From positions 558,001 to 622,000 of the forward strand of contig CBDFHF010000001.1 of assembly GCA_965247565.1 (NCBI GenBank): a DNA stretch of 64,000 nucleotides. The letters run 5' to 3'. The stretch comes from CBDFHF01 sp965247565 (GTDB lineage: Bacteria > Pseudomonadota > Gammaproteobacteria > Methylococcales > Methylomonadaceae). A model generated the notes under the pieces. The model was not told the origin of the DNA. It did not search any database and saw only the letters and a list, made by a program, of their open reading frames with translations. Made by a program: the position numbers and the translations under genes. Below are positions 32,377 through 40,793 of this stretch, piece by piece. The stretch's first letter is position 1. Every line of letters begins with the position of its first letter.

Positions 32377-32862
32377 TTATACGGCATGGCTTCTCAAAAG
32401 CACTATGTCCTGTTGATGTTTGCTTAACTCTTTTTCTGTTGAAGTAACGGCGCTCAATTTCAGCTTAATCAGATTTGCAACTGACGGGATATGAACTGGG
32501 ATATTAAACAGCTTTCCCGTTCTAGAACCATTCATAAGATCTTCAAAGCTAAGGCCGCCGCGTGCTGGTGTAATGATGTCGGCGTAGTAAAACTTTTTTT
32601 TAGGCGCCTGAACACCAGGCTTAGCGAACGCGTCGCTCGCGAAGCCGTTTAGACCAAGACTCACAAGTGCGTTTTTTACCTTTTCGGAGTTTTCTTTCGT
32701 GGGATTCACAAGGAGGTCCATATCTTTGGCTTGTCTCGATGTGCAGTACCAAGAAACGGCAAGCCCTCCAACCAGAATGAACTCGACCCCGAACGCGGAG
32801 AATGCCTTCACAATTTCTTCGTTTGAGCCAACGCAGATTAAGTTGTCGCCAATTCTATTCAT
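32377..32862 (-). CDS. Cassette gene, nucleotidyltransferase (AbiEii/MNT-like, 161 aa)
   Basis: The polymerase-beta-type core is visible: FGVEFILVGGLAVSWY (GG-x-S-like turn) and RQAKDMDLLV (DxD metal ligands), then an alpha/beta region and a helical tail. It resembles AbiEii and MNT-type nucleotidyltransferases, often toxins or modifiers in defence and toxin-antitoxin pairs. No antitoxin partner sits in the same cassette. ATG at 32860-32862 lies 9 bases after attC 4. The stop is about 140 bases before attC 3. Confidence 0.75.
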   Translation of the reverse strand: MNRIGDNLICVGSNEEIVKAFSAFGVEFILVGGLAVSWYCTSRQAKDMDLLVNPTKENSEKVKNALVSLGLNGFASDAFAKPGVQAPKKKFYYADIITPARGGLSFEDLMNGSRTGKLFNIPVHIPSVANLIKLKLSAVTSTEKELSKHQQDIVLLRSHAV

Positions 32863-32871
32863 GCTGATACC

Positions 32872-32941
32872 GTATAACGTTTGAATTCACCGGCGCTGCG
32901 CGGCTTCATCGCGCAGCGTCCGGTGGAATGATGGGTTATTC
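32872..32941 (-). repeat. attC-like recombination site 4 (best hairpin)
   Basis: Arms TTCACCGG-C-GCTGCGCG and CGCGCAGCG-T-CCGGTGGAA pair almost fully around GCTTCAT, flanked by GTATAAC (left) and GGTTATT (right). This is the stem architecture of integron attC sites, including unpaired extrahelical bases. The stop of the ATPase gene is inside it. Confidence 0.85.
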
Positions 32942-34561
32942 CATGTGTGATGCAAAATTCCCAAAATATCTCTTCATTGCATTTGTAATTTCAACTCGAC
33001 AGTCACCTTTGGCAAGGCGAACTACCAACTCTGGCAATTCCCCATTTGCCAAACCTAGTGCTCCACCTGCTTGTGCGGACAGAGATTTCCGATTGTAAAG
33101 AGAAAGCAATCTTTCGAAGTTCTTCGCTGCTATTACTTCATTGAATTCGGCGAGCGTTTGTGAATAAATACCCCCCACGTCTATTCCACCTGTTAAAGAG
33201 TGCAGTGCAGATATCAGCGCTGTTGCCCCTTTTTGCTTCTCATCAAACAAGTTGAGCTGAAATTTAATCTCACTGACAACTCGGAGTGAAACTTGCGTTT
33301 CAAGTTCGCCCTGCAAGCGAAGGAATATTGCATTGGAGACTGCCTGAAAGTCAGCGGCGATGTTTCTCTCTAAGCGCTTGCTTACAATCTGAAGAACCTC
33401 CTCGACGCAAAATAGATTCTCTACTTCAGCCACCGAGAGGACGAAAATTGAATCCTGTTCTAACTTTTGGATTTCTGCGGGAACTCGTCTATCACGATCA
33501 ATAATTCCGAAGACCTCCAAGTGATGAAGCTGAGTGTTTGCTTTAAGCGCCTTTACCGATTGAATTACTTGTGAACAACTACCTCTCGGAATAACCAGAA
33601 GCGAAGGAAGAAGTGCTCGATAGAGAGCCACGTCGTGGCTACCGTTATCGCCTTCAACAAACACGACTGGCTTTCTACTTCCGAGAACTTCGAGTAATAA
33701 ATCGTTGGGAAGGTTACTGTCATCTTGCAGCGCCTCCCAATCCCACACTTTACCGTCGAACGATTTCAGCCAAATGCGTTTTGAACCCTCTTTGGCCGCA
33801 GCAAAATCAACATCATGTGTTAGATAAACGAACAGACAATCTGGCCTCAACTTTTCTATTTCTGCCCATAGAGGAGTTTGAACCGATTTATGCAAATGAA
33901 GCTCTGGTTCATCAACTACGACAATTCCATTTTTTGGCGCGGCCAAGCATTGAGCAACTAGATAAAAAATTACCCGTTCGCCGTCGCTCATCTCTGACGA
34001 GTTATATGTTTTGTCTTTCGAGCCTTTAACCTGCGTCTGAATTCTCAGGCCGCCAACAATTAGTTCTCTGTGTGGAAGAATTTTTTCCCATATTTCCTTC
34101 ACCAAATCCAATTTAGTTTTTAGCGGCTCAATTCGTTCGGTTGTTGCCTTTTGCGCAACCTTGTACTTGGCGTTCTCCTCTGTTTCATCAGAGAACAGGT
34201 AAACCATTAATTTCTGGAAATCATTCAGCATCGATATTGCTGGTTTGCTTCCCCATTTATGGCCATCTTTGTAGGCATTTTCTTGCCCTGCTGGCGCCTC
34301 GGCATAGCCAAACAACAGATCCTTTTCCGCGCGTTCAATGGATACTGGTGTGCTTGTATCCGGCATTGATAGCGACTTTTGAGCAGATAGTCTATGTACT
34401 AATTTCAACTGTGGAGAAGCCATCTCAATCCATGTGCCTAGCCGGGTTTTCCCAGCTCCATTCGCGCCAATCAACAAGATACTTTGATTGGATGCTATCT
34501 CCGTTGTACCGCCATCCGCCGTTGGCAGGGTAAGGCTATATTTTGATTGCTGGGGCATCAT
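32936..34561 (-). CDS. Cassette gene, AAA ATPase fused to DUF4435/TOPRIM domain (merged PARIS-like)
   Basis: 541 residues. N-terminal ABC/AAA15-type ATPase: Walker A LLIGANGAGKTRLG (about 29-42), signature SSEMSDGERV (188-197), Walker B IVVVDEPELHL (213-223) and H-loop YLTHD (246-250). From ~298 a DUF4435-like TOPRIM domain: VVFVEGDNGSHD (Glu 303), FGIIDRDRRV (Asp 355/357) and EVENLFCVEEVL (379-390). PARIS anti-phage systems consist of an AAA15 ATPase (AriA) and a DUF4435 nuclease (AriB), sometimes fused; this fits the fused form. OLD-family nucleases are the alternative. Complete cassette between attC 5 and attC 4. Confidence 0.75.
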   Translation of the reverse strand: MMPQQSKYSLTLPTADGGTTEIASNQSILLIGANGAGKTRLGTWIEMASPQLKLVHRLSAQKSLSMPDTSTPVSIERAEKDLLFGYAEAPAGQENAYKDGHKWGSKPAISMLNDFQKLMVYLFSDETEENAKYKVAQKATTERIEPLKTKLDLVKEIWEKILPHRELIVGGLRIQTQVKGSKDKTYNSSEMSDGERVIFYLVAQCLAAPKNGIVVVDEPELHLHKSVQTPLWAEIEKLRPDCLFVYLTHDVDFAAAKEGSKRIWLKSFDGKVWDWEALQDDSNLPNDLLLEVLGSRKPVVFVEGDNGSHDVALYRALLPSLLVIPRGSCSQVIQSVKALKANTQLHHLEVFGIIDRDRRVPAEIQKLEQDSIFVLSVAEVENLFCVEEVLQIVSKRLERNIAADFQAVSNAIFLRLQGELETQVSLRVVSEIKFQLNLFDEKQKGATALISALHSLTGGIDVGGIYSQTLAEFNEVIAAKNFERLLSLYNRKSLSAQAGGALGLANGELPELVVRLAKGDCRVEITNAMKRYFGNFASHME

Positions 34562-34582
34562 ATTCTCGCTCGGGAGTTGAGG

Positions 34583-34663
34583 GCATAACGCCGCGCTTGA
34601 GCGGCGAGCGGAGGCGGCGCGAATCGCCGACGTAGCGAGTCCGTCTCGAAGCGCATGTTAGAG
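34583..34663 (-). repeat. attC-like recombination site 5
   Basis: Minus strand: CTCTAAC ... GTTATGC, 81 bases, with ATGCGCTTCGAG at one end matching CTCAAGCGCGGC at the other, the classic L''/L' pairing. The stop of the 34658-35272 gene is inside R''. ATG of the ATPase gene is about 22 bases beyond R'. Confidence 0.85.
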
Positions 34664-35272
34664 TCCGCCCTCCGGATGAGCCTCAATCGGTTCTACAGTC
34701 GCCCACCAAAGCGGTTTTGCATTTTGTTGCTGTGAAAATTTCGTCATTTCCTCGCGTGCGCGTAGCGAACGGGATTTTGCTTCAGCTAGTTTTTTTTGTC
34801 GATTTTTTGGCTTTGCGCGCTCAAATTCCGCAATGATTTCATCCAAACGTGTCCAAAACGTCTCCCATTCGGGGTGATCGGCTGTCGTTACTTCTCCATC
34901 CTCGACTTCCCACCGAAGCTCGCCGCGTTGCTTCAGTTCAGCAAGAATGCAGTGCCGTACATAATGCTCCGCATCGCTTTCTACGGAATCTGGGTCTCCG
35001 CCTGGCGTACGGTCTCGAACCCAAGTTTCAAAAGACACCACACCTATAAGACACGCAAACCAAATACCAAACCCCATCCAACCTTGCCAATTCACCAGAA
35101 CGATGAGACCAATAAATAAAACCCAACCTTCAATGCGCCGGTCAATTTCCTTCCTCACTACTCGCGCTATGCGTTCTTCCTCTGCACGCAATCGCTCCTT
35201 TGCCTCCGTTCGCTCAAGAACTCGGCCATAGGCCTCTTCCTCAGGGGAGGTTGCTATTCTTTCTTTAGCCAT
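34658..35272 (-). CDS. Cassette gene, membrane protein with coiled-coil ends (204 aa)
   Basis: From ATG at 35270-35272 (GGAG eight bases upstream): MAKERIATSPEEEAYGRVLE, a charged helix to ~50, one or two membrane helices at ~58-95 (VLFIGLIVLVNWQGWMG), then a soluble part and a basic coiled-coil tail. The frame extends 36 codons upstream, but that is translated attC 6. Family not recognised. Distinctly GC-richer than the AT-rich neighbour at 35498-36325, as expected for cassettes of different origin. Confidence 0.6.
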   Translation of the reverse strand: MAKERIATSPEEEAYGRVLERTEAKERLRAEEERIARVVRKEIDRRIEGWVLFIGLIVLVNWQGWMGFGIWFACLIGVVSFETWVRDRTPGGDPDSVESDAEHYVRHCILAELKQRGELRWEVEDGEVTTADHPEWETFWTRLDEIIAEFERAKPKNRQKKLAEAKSRSLRAREEMTKFSQQQNAKPLWWATVEPIEAHPEGGL

Positions 35273-35292
35273 GAAGACACTCCGGTTGTGGA

Positions 35293-35414
35293 CTCTAACG
35301 TTACGGTAAGGGGCGCGCCGCTCACTGAGCTTTAGCGAAGCCACCGAACCTTGATAAAAACAGAACTTCAAAACCGCCAACGGGCGGCGCGTCCCTTTGA
35401 CCGACTTGTTAGGC
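35293..35414 (-). repeat. attC-like recombination site 6
   Basis: Minus strand: GCCTAAC AAGTCGGTCAAAGGGACGCGCCGC ending GCGGCGCGCCCCTTACCGTAAC GTTAGAG (split here for reading). The AAAGGGACGCGCCGC and GCGGCGCGCCCCTT arms pair over ~14 bases. 122 bases long, still within the attC range. Confidence 0.85.
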
Positions 35415-35497
35415 TCGGCAACAACGTTAGAGCCAAACTACCACCAACTAAAACTGTTAAGCACACGATCAATAATGACTGAACTCAACGACTAAGG

Positions 35498-36325
35498 CTA
35501 TTTGCTCATTTCAACTCTGCTTTCCCAGCCACTATTGAGCCTGTCTTTATTAGATTCATATATAAAAAAGGGAACATCTGGAGCAGCTTCTCTAATGTAG
35601 CAAAACTGATTAAAAAATTTTAAAAGGTGTTCCTCTGAAATGTTTTTACACCTGCTCAGCTCATTGTCTATTTCAAGCATAATGATAGATGAATTGTAGC
35701 TAGTTATTGACTTCTCAAGAACTTCATACAACAAAGAAAAAGATAGGAATGTAAATGCTAATCTTGGCACTGTGTAGTTGGGGTCGATTTTGATCAAAGG
35801 GAGGGCAAAAAGAGAAGTAATCGTTAACGCTATTATGACTACTGAAACTCCGCCAACAAGCAGCATGAATACCGACTTATAAAGATGGTGATTCCAGTAA
35901 CTGTTTTCATGGATTAGCGACATAAGGATTTCCCATGGATTTCCATTGTTTTTTATGTTGTATTCTGCTCCAAGGTCATCAGTTTTTATTTTCTTTTCCA
36001 CTTCTGAAAATATACTTTTGCTTACCAGTGCCTTCAAATGAGAAAGCTGAAATTCGCTCGGAATTTTATTGTAGGCACGGTAGAGCATACTAATTTTATG
36101 AAATTCGTTGGCAAGGTATCGTACATTTTCCATTTTTGTCTTTAAATACCAAGATGTTACTTGAAACAATAAAGCGATAATGGTGGCTGCATATAAATGG
36201 TAGCCGTTAGCATAGACTGAGTATGAAAGAGAAATGACTGTAGCAATGAGTAAGATGTACCTCATATATTCAATACGGTTGGATTGCTGAAATAGCGCCG
36301 AATAATAGTAATCAAGTTCTTTCAT
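35498..36325 (-). CDS. Cassette gene, four-helix membrane protein (possible S-4TM/SLATT-like effector)
   Basis: 275 residues with two pairs of membrane helices (about 22-58 and 150-205) and a soluble helical region between and after. The arrangement recalls the S-4TM/SLATT putative pore-forming effectors of nucleotide-signalling defence systems, but no diagnostic motif confirms it. ATG at 36323-36325 has GAGG 7 bases upstream. Very AT-rich and Lys/Asn/Ser-rich compared with flanking genes, pointing to separate origin. Bounded by attC 7 and attC 6. Confidence 0.55.
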   Translation of the reverse strand: MKELDYYYSALFQQSNRIEYMRYILLIATVISLSYSVYANGYHLYAATIIALLFQVTSWYLKTKMENVRYLANEFHKISMLYRAYNKIPSEFQLSHLKALVSKSIFSEVEKKIKTDDLGAEYNIKNNGNPWEILMSLIHENSYWNHHLYKSVFMLLVGGVSVVIIALTITSLFALPLIKIDPNYTVPRLAFTFLSFSLLYEVLEKSITSYNSSIIMLEIDNELSRCKNISEEHLLKFFNQFCYIREAAPDVPFFIYESNKDRLNSGWESRVEMSK

Positions 36326-36355
36326 GTTGCCTCATTATTGTTTTCACTATTTCTT

Positions 36356-36431
36356 GCCTAACAAGTAATTATATAGTTTCCGTATATCTACCATTTTCAA
36401 TGTAGATTTTTAATAAGTTTATGATTTTAAG
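36356..36431 (-). repeat. attC-like recombination site 7 (copy B of the duplicated site)
   Basis: 76 bases, near-identical to 31274-31348 (shared GTTTCCGTATATCTACCATT core), ending GTTAGGC on the minus strand. No gene lies between it and the aryl polyene cluster at 36619; the 187 bases in between are AT-rich and empty. It marks the upstream limit of the visible array. Confidence 0.7.
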
Positions 36432-36618
36432 ATTGATTATTAAACTGTCTTTTCTACCAAATCTGATTCCCACAAATGCTTTTTGTCATTTGTGTTTTTT
36501 TTCTATAAGACAGCCAGTTTTAAGTAGCCTTGTATGATTTAAAGATATTTAACTTTAATAGTAGTCGAAGTACGAGTTATGTGGGGGTGGACGAGAATGT
36601 TTTTTTAAATTGAACGGC

Positions 36619-38925
36619 TCAAAATTCTGGGTGGCGGGTTGGTTGAATAAGAATCGGGCAAAGTAAAAAACCCAGTAACACGCCCATTACCACTACGCCT
36701 GACAAAATCTTGAGCGAAGTGCTGTCTGAAACCATTAAACAAGCAAAAGCCAGGGCGCTGGTTAACATGGCGGCAGCCATGGCCTGATAGGTTAAGGTAA
36801 TGTCTCCGCCACGATTTTCCTGGTAAAAAATACCGTAATCGACGCAAATAGCCACCACCAATAAAAAGCCAACTAAGTGCAGAAAGCTGATGGCGGCTCC
36901 TGTAATTGACCAAAAGCCTAGAATAATAACGGCAGCTAGCATGGCCGGTGCCAGGGTTTGCAAGGTTAACAACAGGTTTTTGTACCGGCTCAGTAATAGC
37001 AAGAAGATGACTACCAAACCAGCGCCTAGCAATAGCTGTGCTCTATCGGTGTAATCATTCACCATGTTATTGAGTAAATCCCGTTGGCTGAAATATTGTG
37101 CACCGTCAATGCCTGCAAGCGCGGCTTTGATGCGTTCCGGTTGATGTTCAGCCAGCCAGATCATGATAATGGTCTGGTTTTTTCCCTGAATCACCCGATT
37201 ATCGATGAGTTTTTTTACCGGTGTTGCCAGGACTTGCTCCAGGGACATTGATGTGGCTTGGCCGTAATTAAAATGCCCGAGCTTTTCAACTGATAGTCCT
37301 TGCTGAGTTAAAGCTTGCTGCCATATTGCTAAATTCTCAGGCGTTAATTGGTCTTGTAATAATGTCCGGTTTAATTTCTGTTGTTGAGCGGACAAAAGCC
37401 ACGGGTATAGTCCGTAATAATCGGTTAAATCGTTGGTTTGTTTAAGTTGATCCAATACTTGGTAAACCGCTTCACTTTTTTGTAATGCCGCTTCAACATC
37501 GTTGCCGGTTACCATTACAAATCGTCCAGGTTCTATACTGGTCATACGTTCTCGGATACGTTTATCGTTTTGTTTCAGGTAGTTTAATTCGGGGGTTAAT
37601 TCCTGCATGTCTGTCATCCAGTGCAGGGATTTGAGTCCGAACAGGGAGGCTGACAAAACGACTAGCAAAACGCCCAGTAACCAGGGTTTAAAGCGCAAGC
37701 AAAATGCTGCCCAGACGCCGGCAAATGGAATGTTTAAAGGACTGTTGGGTTGGTTTTTAAGTAAACCGGGTAATACAAATCGGGTCAGTAACAGGCTGAT
37801 AATGATACCGCTGGCCGCATAAACAGCGACCTGTCTAAAACCGGGGTAGCCAGATGCCCCCAGTGCCATATAACCGACCAAGGTGGTTATTCCGCCCATG
37901 ACCATGCTGGGCCAGATTTTGGCTATTAGCGCGACTCTTTGTTCATTCTTAACTGCTTGCGCATGAGCGATAGCATGAATGGGATAATCGATACAGATAC
38001 CGACCAGTGTGGAGCCTATGGCTACGGTCATGCCATGCACATAGCCAAACACTAATTGCGTGGTGAGTATTGCGGCCAAAATGACAATCAGCAACACGCT
38101 GAAGACTTGCAACAAGGCGCTTGTGGAGCGAAAAACCAGTAAAAATAACAATAGCAGGCCAATGGAAGACAAGACGCTGACTAATTGAATGTCGCCTTGA
38201 ATCAGGCTTTGGGTAGCAACTGCAAAAACCGGAACGCCCGTCATATCCAGTTTGTAGTTATCTCCGGCTTTATGATTGAACACATTGAAAACAGCCGTAA
38301 TTTCACTTTGAATTCGCTTTTGTTCCGGCACAGCCAGTCCAGCCATGGCGGTTTCCAAAACCAGATTGCGATAAGTTACCTGTTCTTTCAGGGCTTGTTG
38401 CATTTGCAAGCCTTGCGCTTGAAATCCATTTAAAGTCAGCAGCAGGGGATCTTGCACCGCCAGTTCTTTGACGACATGGCCTTGGGGTGAGAGTAACGCC
38501 GATTTGAGTAATTCTGCTCGTTGCAGTAATCCAGTCTCTGAAAATATTCGTGCTAAATCGCGTTCTGGGTTAAGGCTATACCAAGCTCCCGCATGAGAGC
38601 TGTACAACGCTTGAAGGGCTTCCGTATCTGTAGAGGTTTGTCCGGGTGACCAAATATCTGTAACACCTTCAATGGCTTTGAGCCGTGTCTTCAACTTTTG
38701 CATAAAAGCATCCGAGACGGCTGTTTGACTTCCCGAATCAATGGAAAGCAGGTATCGACGTGACAGCGCACCGGATTGCATTTCGCTGGCCAGCAATATT
38801 TCTTCCGAGTTGTCACCGGCAATGATAAATGCCGACAGATCGGTTTTAAAATTAACGCCCACAAAAACGGCCAATGCCAGTAGGGGTGGCAACAAATAGA
38901 AGCCGATAACGCGCCAGTTTAACAA
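36619..38925 (-). CDS. MMPL/RND-superfamily exporter of the aryl polyene cluster
   Basis: 768 residues from TTG at 38923-38925. The ATG 15 codons earlier lies inside the preceding LolA gene, whereas the TTG follows AAGGAGAG by 5 bases immediately after the LolA stop. About 12 membrane helices in two repeats, each with a large periplasmic loop after helix 1 (about 40-240 and 415-590). VAICVDYGIFYQE and VGICIDYPIHAIAH carry the conserved Asp-Tyr pairs of MMPL transporters. It would move the finished aryl polyene lipid out of the inner membrane, handing it to the LolA-like carrier. Confidence 0.85.
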   Translation of the reverse strand: MLNWRVIGFYLLPPLLALAVFVGVNFKTDLSAFIIAGDNSEEILLASEMQSGALSRRYLLSIDSGSQTAVSDAFMQKLKTRLKAIEGVTDIWSPGQTSTDTEALQALYSSHAGAWYSLNPERDLARIFSETGLLQRAELLKSALLSPQGHVVKELAVQDPLLLTLNGFQAQGLQMQQALKEQVTYRNLVLETAMAGLAVPEQKRIQSEITAVFNVFNHKAGDNYKLDMTGVPVFAVATQSLIQGDIQLVSVLSSIGLLLLFLLVFRSTSALLQVFSVLLIVILAAILTTQLVFGYVHGMTVAIGSTLVGICIDYPIHAIAHAQAVKNEQRVALIAKIWPSMVMGGITTLVGYMALGASGYPGFRQVAVYAASGIIISLLLTRFVLPGLLKNQPNSPLNIPFAGVWAAFCLRFKPWLLGVLLVVLSASLFGLKSLHWMTDMQELTPELNYLKQNDKRIRERMTSIEPGRFVMVTGNDVEAALQKSEAVYQVLDQLKQTNDLTDYYGLYPWLLSAQQQKLNRTLLQDQLTPENLAIWQQALTQQGLSVEKLGHFNYGQATSMSLEQVLATPVKKLIDNRVIQGKNQTIIMIWLAEHQPERIKAALAGIDGAQYFSQRDLLNNMVNDYTDRAQLLLGAGLVVIFLLLLSRYKNLLLTLQTLAPAMLAAVIILGFWSITGAAISFLHLVGFLLVVAICVDYGIFYQENRGGDITLTYQAMAAAMLTSALAFACLMVSDSTSLKILSGVVVMGVLLGFLLCPILIQPTRHPEF

Positions 38926-38926
38926 G

Positions 38927-39562
38927 TTACTCTCCTTGTAATTCCTGGAATAACTTATTGATCGCTGCATTGTCTTTGCTAGCGCCAGACTCTTTTTGCA
39001 AGCTGAATTCGCTCAGGTCACCGCCTTCCTGCATGATGCTGACTTTATTAGCCGGTTGTTCGGATAAACCGGATACGATTATTCTGGATATTGATCCGGA
39101 TGACTGCTTGGGCTTTAAATTCATCGACCAAGCGCCTTCGCTAGTGGAAAACTCGATGTCATAGACCTTACGTAATAAGATTTCGTCGGCGTTGACTATC
39201 GCCTTGAATACGGCCAATGGCATACTCTCCTCACTATCGCCATCCATTTCGGCTTGATGTCGGCTATCGTTTTTTATGTCGTAATAGTAGGTTTTATTGC
39301 CTTTGACGCCCATCAATAGCCGCTCTGGTTGGAGCTGTTCCCGAATCATTAAATCTGGGGGCAGTGAATACAGATAGCCACTGCCATGCCAGGGTTCAGT
39401 CAATAATTTTAGTGTTCGGGTTTCTTGATAAGCGACCTTGGATGCTGGGTTTGCTTTTATGCGTTGCATCAGTGCCGTCAGGGAATCTTCGGCTTGCACA
39501 GTGCTGATTGTTGCTAAAAACAAGATCACTACGCTAAAAATATGAATACTCGTTTTGTTCAT
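38927..39562 (-). CDS. LolA-like outer-membrane lipoprotein carrier (aryl polyene cluster)
   Basis: 211 residues; signal peptide MNKTSIHIFSVVILFLATIS..VQA-ED. The mature part begins SLTALMQRIKANPASKVAYQ and has the beta-sheet pattern of LolA-fold proteins (FKETRTLK-like strand, LLTEPWHGSGYLYSLPPDL). In aryl polyene clusters this periplasmic chaperone carries the pigment lipid towards the outer membrane. Start ATG abuts the stop of the COG4648 gene; stop abuts the MMPL start, so translation is coupled. Confidence 0.82.
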   Translation of the reverse strand: MNKTSIHIFSVVILFLATISTVQAEDSLTALMQRIKANPASKVAYQETRTLKLLTEPWHGSGYLYSLPPDLMIREQLQPERLLMGVKGNKTYYYDIKNDSRHQAEMDGDSEESMPLAVFKAIVNADEILLRKVYDIEFSTSEGAWSMNLKPKQSSGSISRIIVSGLSEQPANKVSIMQEGGDLSEFSLQKESGASKDNAAINKLFQELQGE

Positions 39563-40198
39563 TTAACGCTCCTTTAAATCTAAAAAAACTTTGCGGCCAT
39601 TGATAATCATGGCTTTAATTGCGGCTTTAGGATCAGGTATACCTTGATAAAGGATGCTCAGATCAGCAAAACGAATACGTCGATAGATGTATTCGCCTAT
39701 GCCTAAGACCCCCATCATCAAGTAAATAATGACCCCGTTATATAACGCCCACCAAAACTCTGAACCCCAAATAGCCAGTGTGGCGCAGATCAACGCGTTG
39801 CTGGCGAAAAAAGCCGTCCAAATTTGAGTCAGTTGCCGACAATATTGGCTAACGGCGTCCGGAAATTCGGGAAATTGCAGGCGCACAACGCTTTCAATAA
39901 AAGGCGGTCCCTTATTTTCAAGTAAAGTGCGCCCAAATAAGCTCATCAGCATAAGCTGAATTAATACCGGCAATATTTTGGCAGTGATTGTTTGTAGGTA
40001 ATAAGCACCAAGCATTAAGGCGACTGCGAATAAGCCGTTAAATATCCGAGCTTGAAGCTGCTGCGAAATAATCGCACGGTATAAGTAAAACCCTGAAAAA
40101 ATTACAGGCGCCAGCCAGCTCACACCACTTTCTATCCCGCGGTATACCAAATAGGGGTAAGTTAAAAATAAACTGGTGAAAAATAGTGCCTTAAACAT
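39563..40198 (-). CDS. COG4648-type membrane protein, copy 1 (211 aa)
   Basis: About five to six membrane helices; marker segment RQLTQIWTAFFASNALICAT and WWALYNGVIIYLMMG. It is a clear paralogue of the protein at 47906-48457 (RKVTQVWCLFFIGNGLIAAG). Such proteins occur in aryl polyene clusters with unknown role, possibly in lipid handling with the acyltransferases. One cluster with two copies is unusual. Confidence 0.75.
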   Translation of the reverse strand: MFKALFFTSLFLTYPYLVYRGIESGVSWLAPVIFSGFYLYRAIISQQLQARIFNGLFAVALMLGAYYLQTITAKILPVLIQLMLMSLFGRTLLENKGPPFIESVVRLQFPEFPDAVSQYCRQLTQIWTAFFASNALICATLAIWGSEFWWALYNGVIIYLMMGVLGIGEYIYRRIRFADLSILYQGIPDPKAAIKAMIINGRKVFLDLKER

Positions 40199-40229
40199 TG
40201 ATTAGGCTGGCTTTCCATGGGTAACGGGG

Positions 40230-40793
40230 TTAGTCGACAATTTCAACAACCTTGTCGTTTTTAAAATTAACCGAAAAAGTATTGTAGCGGTGACGCCAGT
40301 ATACCCAAGAGTTGGCTTCCAAATTAGCGGTTCTGGTATTAGGCGGATAACCAATAGCGACTAATACGGCTTTTTTACGCATCCCCTTGGCAACGCTGCT
40401 GGCGTCAATATGTTCTCTTTCTAATTTAGTGAACTGAGTTAAATCCACTTGTTGCTTGCCAAACAATTTGTTAAAAGCCTGATGAATATCATCTCCTGTG
40501 TGTTTGGAAAAGTTTTTGACCGTCAATTTCTGGCCTGTAGTGCCGACCTCCACAGAGATGGTTTTGTCATTCATCTCAATTAGCTTGATTTGTGTATTAA
40601 CGGGAATAGTTGCGCCGACTTGGTAATTAGTGGTCGGATGCACGTTTTTTTCATAGTGCATGACGACTTGGGTGTAATACGTTCCGCCTTGTGAAACATT
40701 GGCAGGGAGTGCGTCTGAAGAGAGCTTTTTACTGCAGGCCGTCAATGATAAGCCCAGCATAATGATGATAAAACTGCGAATTAATAATGACAT
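40230..40793 (-). CDS. Lipoprotein of unknown function (187 aa)
   Basis: Lipobox LSLTACSKK after an N-terminal hydrophobic run. The C-terminal GMRKKAVLVAIGYPPNTRT and NSWVYWRHRYNTFSVNF recall SmpA/OmlA-type folds, in which a short lipoprotein supports outer-membrane assembly. An AGAGGA site precedes the ATG. It is the first gene of the right-hand minus sub-operon leading to COG4648, LolA and the exporter, so an envelope delivery role is plausible. Confidence 0.65.
   Translation of the reverse strand: MSLLIRSFIIIMLGLSLTACSKKLSSDALPANVSQGGTYYTQVVMHYEKNVHPTTNYQVGATIPVNTQIKLIEMNDKTISVEVGTTGQKLTVKNFSKHTGDDIHQAFNKLFGKQQVDLTQFTKLEREHIDASSVAKGMRKKAVLVAIGYPPNTRTANLEANSWVYWRHRYNTFSVNFKNDKVVEIVD

Noticed and set aside
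33613..34029. 138-codon plus-strand frame opposite the PARIS-like gene
   Set aside because: Antisense to conserved ATPase and TOPRIM motifs; no independent support.
34658..35380. Longer 240-residue version of the GC-rich cassette protein
   Set aside because: The first 36 codons translate attC 6; ATG at 35270-35272 has its own ribosome site.
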